The notes beneath the pieces were generated by a model, which was not told the origin of the DNA, made no database searches, and was given only the letters and a program-made list of their open reading frames with translations. Below, piece after piece: positions 17,643-24,303 of a stretch of 35,551 bases of DNA (its first letter is position 1; each line of letters starts with the position of its first letter). A program made the position numbers and the translations under genes. The stretch comes from Bryobacteraceae bacterium (GTDB taxonomy: Bacteria > Acidobacteriota > Terriglobia > Bryobacterales > Bryobacteraceae), in contig JASHOO010000640.1 in the NCBI GenBank assembly GCA_030041035.1, forward strand, positions 1 through 35,551, in the 5' to 3' direction.

Positions 17643-18248
17643 TCAGGATGAATAGGAGTTCTCCTCTCGCGGCGCCGTCACAGCGCCCGATAGTGTCCGT
17701 TCTTTGTTCTCCTGGGCATAACCGAGGGCGCGGCGGACTTTCTTATGAGCGCGCGCCAGCGTTGCTCCCACAGTGCCTTGGCGCAGATCGAGCACCTCGG
17801 CGATCTCGTCATAACTCAAACCTTCGGCCCGCAGCCGCACGCATTCAAGTTCGCGCGGCGCAAGCGACCGTGCCAGGTCGCGGGCCATCTCGGCGCGATG
17901 ATAACGGCGCTCAGGGTCGTTACAGCCATCGGCCGGATCCTCAATTTTGTCGATGGCGATTTCGTTCTTCACGCTCGATGACTTCAGAGTGTCCAACAGA
18001 TGATTGCGCAAAACGCGATACAGCCAGGCTTTGGGGTCGGCGAACTGCTGGCCTTCGCTGCGCGCCATGAAATAGCGCAGGAAGATCTCCTGAAGCGCGT
18101 CCTGTGCACCGCCGGTATCGTTAATCATGTTGAATGCGTATCGCAGGAGCCCCGGAGCGTGCAGCTTATAGAGCGCCGACATCTCCTGCTCCATAGGGTT
18201 CAGCGGAGCGGTGCAGTTACACGAATCGCGATGGCCGGCCGGAGGCAC
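17643..18248 (-). CDS. ECF-type RNA polymerase sigma factor
   Basis: The 201-residue frame contains sigma region 2 (LLRYAFNMINDTGGAQDALQEIFLRYF with PKAWLYRVLRNHLLDTLK). It also contains region 4 with a helix-turn-helix (LAPRELECVRLRAEGLSYDEIAEVLDLRQGTVGATLARAHKKVRRAL). Region 3 is absent, as in ECF factors. The GTG start at 18248 gives an odd Cys/Pro-rich leader; ATG at 18194 (MEQEMSALYKLH) is the likelier start by family comparison. The gene is followed directly by its anti-sigma factor and a membrane protein. Near-identical direct repeats 33 bp apart sit upstream and could be its own promoter elements. Confidence 0.93.
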   Translation of the reverse strand: MPPAGHRDSCNCTAPLNPMEQEMSALYKLHAPGLLRYAFNMINDTGGAQDALQEIFLRYFMARSEGQQFADPKAWLYRVLRNHLLDTLKSSSVKNEIAIDKIEDPADGCNDPERRYHRAEMARDLARSLAPRELECVRLRAEGLSYDEIAEVLDLRQGTVGATLARAHKKVRRALGYAQENKERTLSGAVTAPREENSYSS

Positions 18249-18259
18249 CCCAGTTCGAT

Positions 18260-18302
18260 CTTCGGGTTAAGGCGCGGCGAAAGCAATATTGCCTTCGGTT
18301 AA
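18260..18302. repeat. Direct repeats upstream of the sigma-factor operon
   Basis: CTTCGGGTTAA (18260-18270) and CTTCGGTTAA (18293-18302) are offset by 33 bp, close to three helical turns. They lie just upstream of the sigma-factor start and about 110-150 bp upstream of the divergent receiver gene. A regulator site is plausible but unproven. Confidence 0.4.
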
Positions 18303-18408
18303 CTCTATTTGTTTGCAGGAAGTTATAGGTCATGACCCGGAGTCAAAAATCCTCGCCAAGGTGTAAAGAGGCGGGCCTGTTCACTCGTCTCAGAACGCGA
18401 GAGGAACC

Positions 18409-18900
18409 GTGGAGTTCGGTAAACATCCTGGCGGCGTAGAAATGGAGAAGACCCTGATGCTCGGCATCTCGACAGGAACCGAGACTATAGTGCTGCTGGC
18501 GAGCGAGCCGGAAACCCGGCGGCTGATCAGCCAGATGCTGTCGCTGGCGGGGTACACAGTGCGGGAAGCAAGCGACGGCGCCGAAGCCCTCCGCCAGATC
18601 GAGGCCGGCATCCACACCGCGGACCTGCTGCTGGCCGATATAGCCGCGCCAGCCATGAGTGGTGGAGATCTGGCCGAGCGCCTCAAACAACAGTATCCGA
18701 ACCTGCGAGTCTTGCTGACTGCCGAATTACGCGACGATCAGGCGATCCAGAACGCGCTGCCTGGGGGTGCGCAGATACTGGCCAAGCCCTTCTCGCCGGG
18801 GGCACTGATGTCGAAGGTGCGGGAGGTGCTCGACGGGCCATTCGCGTGCGCGGCAGCTCGCCAAGCCGCTGCGAGCGGCGGCTACCCGACGGCCGGCTGA
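18409..18900 (+). CDS. Single-domain response-regulator receiver protein
   Basis: The 163-residue product is essentially one CheY-like receiver. It has the strand ETIVLLASEPETRRLI, phosphoacceptor Asp77 in LLLADIAAPAMSG, the switch Thr104 in VLLTAEL and Lys126 in AKPFSP. The usual acidic pair after the first strand is replaced by Ser-Glu, so metal binding may be weakened. There is no output domain, and the C-terminal 25 residues are low-complexity. I take the GTG at 18409 as start because GAGAGGA precedes it; the ATG at 18442 is an alternative. No histidine kinase is nearby. It is divergent from the sigma operon and could belong to that pathway. Confidence 0.82.
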   Translation: MEFGKHPGGVEMEKTLMLGISTGTETIVLLASEPETRRLISQMLSLAGYTVREASDGAEALRQIEAGIHTADLLLADIAAPAMSGGDLAERLKQQYPNLRVLLTAELRDDQAIQNALPGGAQILAKPFSPGALMSKVREVLDGPFACAAARQAAASGGYPTAG

Positions 18901-18933
18901 TCAGCGGCGCGCAGTTCGGTATACTGCTCTCGA

Positions 18934-19227
18934 ATGGCAAACCCGAAATACAAGGTATCCGATAAGGCGATTCCGGTCTCCGAGCTGGTCGAGACGCTGA
19001 GCGACGGTACTAAAGTGAAGCGGCGGATTCCGCGCATGCGCGCTTGCAGCGAAAAGGACGACAAGGGCAAACTATGCGCCGGGCATCTGAAACGCTGGTA
19101 TTTCTTCGGGGATGAAGTGAAGCGAAAGTACGGCGCCGACGCCGAGATTTACCGTTGTGAGCACTGCAAGACGCTGTACCTGCCGAATTTGGAGGAGGAG
19201 CCGCGCACCCGAACCCTGGCCTGGTAG
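18934..19227 (+). CDS. Small conserved zinc-ribbon-like protein
   Basis: The 97-residue product is basic and soluble. It has four cysteines in two groups, C38...C48 and C75-x2-C78 (YRCEHCKTLYLPN), plus His51, suggesting a zinc-binding fold. I recognise no named family. It follows the receiver gene by 33 bp in the same direction, so the two may be co-transcribed, and a good intrinsic terminator lies about 100 bp downstream. Confidence 0.7.
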   Translation: MANPKYKVSDKAIPVSELVETLSDGTKVKRRIPRMRACSEKDDKGKLCAGHLKRWYFFGDEVKRKYGADAEIYRCEHCKTLYLPNLEEEPRTRTLAW

Positions 19228-19729
19228 ACAAGGCCCGAAAATAGAAAAACCGCACCAGAGTCGCTCCAGACCTTCTTGAGCTGGCCCCAGTGCGGTCCGC
19301 CCATGTTGAGCTGGGATCCGGCAGCGGGTCAACTGGATTTACCCGCTTTTCCCTTCCATTCCTGGCGAGGTCCGCGTCCGATTTTCCTACACCAGCAACG
19401 CCAGCCAACTACCGCAACCCAGATCCCGGGAGAGAAGTTAAAAAAGCTGAGAAAAAAACCCCTCTGTTGCAACCAGCAAACGACTTCATCGCGAGCGTCC
19501 TACTACTACAAAACATCGAGCTCCCGCAAGCACGTTGTTCTCTCTCGCCCGCTTTGGCCTCGCCTGCCTGTTGCAGCAGAGGGCAGGTTTACAAGTTACT
19601 TCGCCAATTCAACAAAGAAATAGCAACCTCGCAGCCAACTGTCAATGGCTGTAAGACATTGATTTTGCGAGGTGCAAGTTGCGGCGCAGCTTGGTCAAGG
19701 TGCGGCGTGTGGTCCCGGGCTGTGGCGCT
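19228..19729. other. Gene-free stretch of about 500 bp with several inverted repeats
   Basis: Two overlapping ORFs in the track (19276 and 19290 starts) have compositions unlike the neighbours and no recognisable motifs, so I do not call them. The stretch holds a 7-bp inverted repeat ACCGCAC/GTGCGGT (19249-19255 and 19290-19296), a terminator-like hairpin at 19323-19350 and a second hairpin CCTGCC/GGCAGG (19563-19568 and 19582-19587) followed by TTT. It also has A-rich tracts around 19439-19457. An untranslated RNA is possible; I see no known RNA family. Confidence 0.5.
19323..19350 (+). terminator. Intrinsic terminator downstream of the zinc-ribbon gene
   Basis: The stem AGCGGGT (19323-19329) pairs perfectly with ACCCGCT (19341-19347) around an 11-base loop, and the 3' side runs into TTTT. 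It would end transcripts from the receiver/zinc-ribbon pair or from an RNA in this gap. Confidence 0.55.
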
Positions 19730-21175
19730 ATGACACAATCGGAATTCATGTTCCGATGGGTATCCCTGGTGTTGATTGTCCTTTTTCTACCGATTCTGGC
19801 AGCGCAGACCGAGGAGGAGAGTTTCCGGGTGTACGCCGACCATCCCCGGCTGCTGTTAATCCCGCACCGCCTGCAACTGCTGCGCAAGGAACGCGACCGG
19901 CACTCGGTTCGCTGGCAGCAATTCGAGCTGTTGATGGCGGGCCATGCACCCATGCCGGAGCCGGGCTTCGCCGGAGCCCTGTATTACAAAGTAGCCGGCA
20001 ATGAGGCCGCTGGACGGGCGGCTGTCAGCTGGGCGCTTGGGGCGGCATCCGACCTGCGCCAGCTTGCACTGGTGTTCGACTGGTGCCAGGAACTGCTGTC
20101 GCCGGCGCAATCCCACGCGCTCGCCGGAAAACTGGCCCGAGGCATCGAGCAGCCTCTGCGCAACAGCTCCGTGACCTTGATGCGCGGGCGAGTGCTGGCC
20201 GCGGTCGCGCTTGCCGATCACCAGCAGGATCTCTCTGAGCGCGAGCTGAGACGCGTGGTCCAGGGTTGGTGGAGGGGTGAGATCGCGCCCGCGCTCCAAG
20301 GTGGACGCAATGTGATCTCGCGCGACGATCTCTATGCGCTCTATGAGATGCTGCACGCCATTCGTGACAATCTGGATATCGACCTGCGTGAATCCGCCGT
20401 GCCATATTTCAAGGCGCTACCGATCTACGACCTGGTGAGCTATTACCCGGCCGCATATCCGGCACCTGAAAACGAATATCGGATTCCGTGCACCAAGGGC
20501 GCCGGAGAACCAGACGTCAACCGCGCGGCTATGGCGCGGGCAGCCGAGTTGGCGATGGTGCCCTATGACGCCAATGCTCCCGAAAGCCAGCTCCTGCAAG
20601 GCTGGCTGATGCACGACAATTTCATCCTGCGCAGCACGCTTGGCGCGCCATACGAGTTTCTGTGGGCCAATCCGTATCATCCCGGCCTCGCCTACTACCT
20701 GGCGCCGCTGGTGTTCCATGATGATCTATTTGGACGGCTGTTCGTGCGGTCGAGCTGGGACGACGCCGCGCGATGGCTGGGATATTTCGACGGAGAGCTG
20801 CAATTATTTGAAAACGGGAGCGTCACCGTACTGAACCCCGCGCTCGCCAGCGAGCCGATGTCGCTCGACACAGCCGTAGTGCTCTTTGGCAAAAAAGCGG
20901 AGAAGTTCCAGACCATCCTTAATGAGGACGAGGAAGTGTTCGTTCTGGGCCTGAAGCCGCACCACACCTACCAGATCGAGGTAGACGATGAGGAGATGAC
21001 CGAGGCCAAGACCGACACTGGCGGCATTCTCGAGCTGAAGCTGCCGCACAAGGTGCAAATCGGGGTCCGGCTGCGCGAGGCGCAGCCCATAGCGCCGGAT
21101 CCAGCCAAGCTTCCTCCACGAGCGAGCCGTGCTCACCCGGCGTCAATTTTAAATCAAGTTGTCATCGGCTCGTGA
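19730..21175 (+). CDS. Large exported protein, possibly alginate-lyase/heparinase II-III-like
   Basis: The frame opens with TTG at 19679. I use ATG 19730; ATG 19748 (MFRWVSLVLIVLFLPILAAQ) directly starts a clear signal peptide and may be correct. The mature protein begins YADHPRLLLIPHRLQLLRKERDR. It continues with an alpha-helical array (AAVSWALGAASDLRQLALVFDWC, ELRRVVQGWWRGEIAPAL) and then a beta-rich part (LFGRLFVRSSWDDAARWLGYFDGELQLFENG, GLKPHHTYQIEVDDEEM). The pattern of helical toroid then beta-sandwich resembles polysaccharide lyase families with heparinase II/III architecture, but I cannot point to catalytic residues. The function is tentative; export and coding are well supported. Confidence 0.75.
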   Translation: MTQSEFMFRWVSLVLIVLFLPILAAQTEEESFRVYADHPRLLLIPHRLQLLRKERDRHSVRWQQFELLMAGHAPMPEPGFAGALYYKVAGNEAAGRAAVSWALGAASDLRQLALVFDWCQELLSPAQSHALAGKLARGIEQPLRNSSVTLMRGRVLAAVALADHQQDLSERELRRVVQGWWRGEIAPALQGGRNVISRDDLYALYEMLHAIRDNLDIDLRESAVPYFKALPIYDLVSYYPAAYPAPENEYRIPCTKGAGEPDVNRAAMARAAELAMVPYDANAPESQLLQGWLMHDNFILRSTLGAPYEFLWANPYHPGLAYYLAPLVFHDDLFGRLFVRSSWDDAARWLGYFDGELQLFENGSVTVLNPALASEPMSLDTAVVLFGKKAEKFQTILNEDEEVFVLGLKPHHTYQIEVDDEEMTEAKTDTGGILELKLPHKVQIGVRLREAQPIAPDPAKLPPRASRAHPASILNQVVIGS

Positions 21176-21251
21176 TTCTGGCGATATACACTCTGTCGAG
21201 GTGCCTCATGTCAGGCGCCTGTTCCACGCCAATGACAGGGAGTAGCAAAGC

Positions 21252-21482
21252 ATGACTGAAAACCACAAAGCCGCTGAACACCACAACGCTGCGGCCGAGC
21301 ATCATGAAAACGCGGCGAAACACCATCGCGAAGCAGCCCGGCACTACGGGGAAGGTGACCACGTGCAAGCGGGACACCATGCCCACGTGGCCCATGGCCA
21401 CAGTTTACATGCGATTCATCACGCCGAGGAGGCGGGCAAACATCACGCGGTAGAGCACAGCCACCAGGCCGCATCCGCATGA
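21252..21482 (+). CDS. Histidine-rich mini-protein
   Basis: The 76-residue protein has about 22 histidines, many in HH pairs within alanine-rich helical repeats (NHKAAEHHNAAAEHH, ENAAKHHREAARHYG). There is no signal peptide or cysteine. Similar small His-rich proteins are annotated as hypothetical in other bacteria; metal storage or buffering is a reasonable guess. GGGAG lies about ten bases before the ATG. A very strong GC hairpin follows the stop codon, so it is probably a single-gene transcript. Confidence 0.75.
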   Translation: MTENHKAAEHHNAAAEHHENAAKHHREAARHYGEGDHVQAGHHAHVAHGHSLHAIHHAEEAGKHHAVEHSHQAASA

Positions 21483-21489
21483 ACCCACA

Positions 21490-21519
21490 GGGCGCCGGGC
21501 TTGCGTTCGCCCGGCGCCC
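21490..21519. terminator. Strong GC hairpin after the His-rich gene
   Basis: GGGCGCCGGGC (21490-21500) pairs perfectly over 11 bp with GCCCGGCGCCC (21509-21519) around an 8-base loop, seven bases after the TGA. There is no T-run, so it may act as an RNA-stabilising or Rho-assisted end rather than a classic intrinsic terminator. Confidence 0.5.
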
Positions 21520-21612
21520 GCCCCCGCGCGTGGTCATGTTACGCTACAGAACTGGGTGCCAGAGCAAGCTTCGCCGATCGTTTGTGCGCGATCGAAGGAA
21601 TCCTGATTTACC

Positions 21613-23802
21613 GTGTCTAAACGAGCCCGCCTGCGAGTTGACCCCGTAATGAATGCGGCCGCCGAATCCGAGAAAGCGGGAACCTCCGAGCTGTCTGCCA
21701 TTCCCCTCCAGGCGCCTGATCTCTCGGCGCGGGAATTGTACCTGAATCGCGAGCTGAGCCTGCTGGCGTTCCAGCGGCGTGTGCTAGAAGAGGCGGAAGA
21801 CGAAACCAATCCACTGCTCGACCGCGTAAAGTTCCTTTCCATTCTGGGCTCGAATATTGACGAATTCTTCATGGTCCGTGTCTCCGGGCTGCTGGAGCAG
21901 GTGGAGGCGGGCATCGTAGAGGTGGGGGCCGACGGTATGGGTCCGCCCGCGCAACTGGTGACTATCCGGCGCGAGGTCAAGAAGCTGCTAGCCGACGCGC
22001 ACAAGTGTCTTTCGGGAAGCCTGCTGCCGGCACTCGAAGCCGCCGGTGTTCAAATTCTCGACTATCCCGCACTCAATTCGGCGCAACTGGCTTTGGTGAA
22101 TGCGTATTTTGCCGAGAGCATGTTTCCGGTGTTGACGCCGCTGGCGTTCGATCCCGGCCGGCCGTTTCCTCATATTTCGAACTTGAGCCTCAATTTAGCG
22201 GTGCTGATCCGCGACAACAAGGGCGTCGAACACTTTGCGCGCGTCAAAGTTCCAGATTCACTGCCGCCGTTTATTTCCCTCCGCGCCAAGAAGAAGAGCC
22301 TCAAGCGGCACCGGCTTCAGCAAACTGAGGAGTTCGTCTGGATTGAGCAGGTAATCGCGGCCAATCTTTCGGCGCTTTTCCGGGGCATGGAGATCATCGA
22401 GGCGCACGCCTTTCATGTGACGCGCGACGCCGACATCGAGATCCAGGAACTGGAAGCCGAGGACCTGCTGGAAACCATCGAAGAGAGTATCCGGCAGCGG
22501 CGCTTCGGCCGAGTAATCCGGCTGGAGGTCGGCGACGATATGCCGGCGCACATCCTCGAGATTCTGATGAACAATCTCGAAATCGATTCCAGCCAGGTGT
22601 ATCGCGTAAAGGGTCCGCTTTCCCTGAGCCGCCTCATGCACCTGTATTCTCTGGAGCGTCCCGATTTGAAAGACCCGCCCTTCGTACCCGCCATTCCGGC
22701 GGCGCTTACCGACTCCGACGAAGAAGATCTGTTTGCGCTGATGCGCCGGCAGAATGTTCTGCTGCACCATCCGTTCGATTCCTTTCAGCCGGTAGTGGAC
22801 TTTATTTCAAAGGCAGCCCGTGATCCGAACGTGCTGGCCATTAAGATGGTGCTCTACCGCATTGGACGAAACTCTCCCATCCTCGAATCGCTCATGGAGG
22901 CTTTGGAAAACGGCAAGCAGGTTGCCGTGTTAGTAGAGCTGAAGGCGCGCTTCGACGAGGAGAGCAATATCGAATGGGCGCGAGCTTTGGAGAAACAGGG
23001 CGTGCACGTGGTCTACGGACTGGTGGGGCTGAAGACGCACTGCAAAGTGACCATGGTCGTCCGGCGGGAGGAGGGTGCCATCCGGCGATACCTGCATTTA
23101 GCTACAGGAAACTACAACGTAGTGACCGCACGCCTCTATACGGATATCGGCATGCTGACCTGCGACGAAACACTGGGCGCCGATGTGACAGACCTATTCA
23201 ACTATCTAACGGGTTACTCGGCGAAGCGAAACTACGCTAAGTTGCTCGTGTCTCCAGTCAACCTCCGGGAGCGGTTTGAATCTTTGATCCAGCGCGAGAT
23301 CGAGCATCAAGTGCAGGGGAAGCACGGGCATCTGATCCTAAAGATGAATGCGCTGGTCGACCACAAGATTATCCGTCTCCTGTATCAGGCCTCGCAGGCA
23401 GGCGTTAAGATCGACTTACTGGTGCGCGGCATCTGCTGTCTCCGCCCGGGTGTTCCCGGAGTCAGTGATCACATTCGCGTGACTAGTGTTGTGGGACGAT
23501 TTTTAGAACATAGCCGTATTTATTATTTCCACAATGGTGGTGAGGAGGAGATTTATCTGGGCAGCGCCGACCTGATGCCGCGCAATCTTGACCGGCGAGT
23601 GGAGGTGCTGTTTCCATTGGAAGATCCGGACCTGATCCAGCAAGTAAAAGACCAGATTCTCGCCGCCTACCTAGCTGACAACGTGAAGGGGCGCGAGATG
23701 CGCAGTGACGGAACGTACGTTCGGAAGCAAACCGGCCGGCGGAGCAGTCCCGCAAACGTGCAGAGCCTGCTGATTGAGCGAGTGAAATCAGGCAGCCGCT
23801 GA
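21613..23802 (+). CDS. ppk1: Polyphosphate kinase 1
   Basis: The 729-residue protein has the PPK1 N-domain signature (NRELSLLAFQRRVLEEAED, SILGSNIDEFFMVRV), the head domain (FPHISNLSLNLAVL) and the catalytic C-domains. The phosphorylated histidine is His476 in GLKTHCKVTMVVRR, followed by YLHLATGNYN; the second active-site region is EIYLGSADLMPRNLDRRVE. It makes polyphosphate reversibly from ATP. The GTG at 21613 is the track start; ATG 21649 (MNAAAESEK) is an alternative, and neither has a strong ribosome site. It ends in a 15-bp tail-to-tail overlap with the minus-strand DinB-like gene. Confidence 0.95.
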   Translation: MSKRARLRVDPVMNAAAESEKAGTSELSAIPLQAPDLSARELYLNRELSLLAFQRRVLEEAEDETNPLLDRVKFLSILGSNIDEFFMVRVSGLLEQVEAGIVEVGADGMGPPAQLVTIRREVKKLLADAHKCLSGSLLPALEAAGVQILDYPALNSAQLALVNAYFAESMFPVLTPLAFDPGRPFPHISNLSLNLAVLIRDNKGVEHFARVKVPDSLPPFISLRAKKKSLKRHRLQQTEEFVWIEQVIAANLSALFRGMEIIEAHAFHVTRDADIEIQELEAEDLLETIEESIRQRRFGRVIRLEVGDDMPAHILEILMNNLEIDSSQVYRVKGPLSLSRLMHLYSLERPDLKDPPFVPAIPAALTDSDEEDLFALMRRQNVLLHHPFDSFQPVVDFISKAARDPNVLAIKMVLYRIGRNSPILESLMEALENGKQVAVLVELKARFDEESNIEWARALEKQGVHVVYGLVGLKTHCKVTMVVRREEGAIRRYLHLATGNYNVVTARLYTDIGMLTCDETLGADVTDLFNYLTGYSAKRNYAKLLVSPVNLRERFESLIQREIEHQVQGKHGHLILKMNALVDHKIIRLLYQASQAGVKIDLLVRGICCLRPGVPGVSDHIRVTSVVGRFLEHSRIYYFHNGGEEEIYLGSADLMPRNLDRRVEVLFPLEDPDLIQQVKDQILAAYLADNVKGREMRSDGTYVRKQTGRRSSPANVQSLLIERVKSGSR

Positions 23803-24246
23803 AGCGCCTACAACCTGCGCGAGGTGATGGCGCAGATGGCTGAGATACTCCTCGACCAGAACCTCCAGAGTGTACTCTTTCCCCGGCGCCTTCCAGACGT
23901 GTTCGGCCGCGTTCGGATCCATGTGCCGGAGTATATGGCCCAGGTGGCGATTATAAGCGATCCAGAACTCCACCAGGTCGTGCCATCTACATCCGCCGTA
24001 ATTCTGTGCGCGTACCCAGTCGTTTTGCTGGTAGGCAGGCATGACGAGAAGCTTATCGAGCTGAAGCCGCACAAAGCGCTGATGGTTGTTTGACGCGGAA
24101 TCAATCAGATGGCCCAGGATTTCCTTTTTTGACCAGCTCTCAGAACGAGCGCGCCTGCCGGCGGACTCCTCACTGATGGCAAGCAGTGGGGTACGTGCTT
24201 CATCGAGCGTCTGATCTAACGCCGAGGCCACCTCAGAAATGGTCAT
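23788..24246 (-). CDS. DinB-like (DinB_2 superfamily) putative metal-dependent protein
   Basis: The 152-residue product is helical, with SWSKKEILGHLIDSASNNHQRF near the start (His46), FWIAYNRHLGHIL in the middle and HLRHHLAQVVGA near the end. The spaced histidines match the three-His metal site of DinB/YfiT four-helix bundle proteins. Members often act as thiol-dependent transferases in soluble form; the substrate here is unknown. Its last codons overlap the end of ppk1 by 15 bp on the other strand. Confidence 0.8.
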   Translation of the reverse strand: MTISEVASALDQTLDEARTPLLAISEESAGRRARSESWSKKEILGHLIDSASNNHQRFVRLQLDKLLVMPAYQQNDWVRAQNYGGCRWHDLVEFWIAYNRHLGHILRHMDPNAAEHVWKAPGKEYTLEVLVEEYLSHLRHHLAQVVGASAAA

Positions 24247-24303
24247 GGAACGATGGTAGCACCGGCTGCCACGGTTCCTACCTGCGTTACGGTTAGGAGA
24301 GCC

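Noticed and set aside
19276-19733. ORFs 19276-19623 and 19290-19733
   Set aside because: Composition is unlike real neighbours, they overlap each other in different frames and run through hairpins; no ribosome site.
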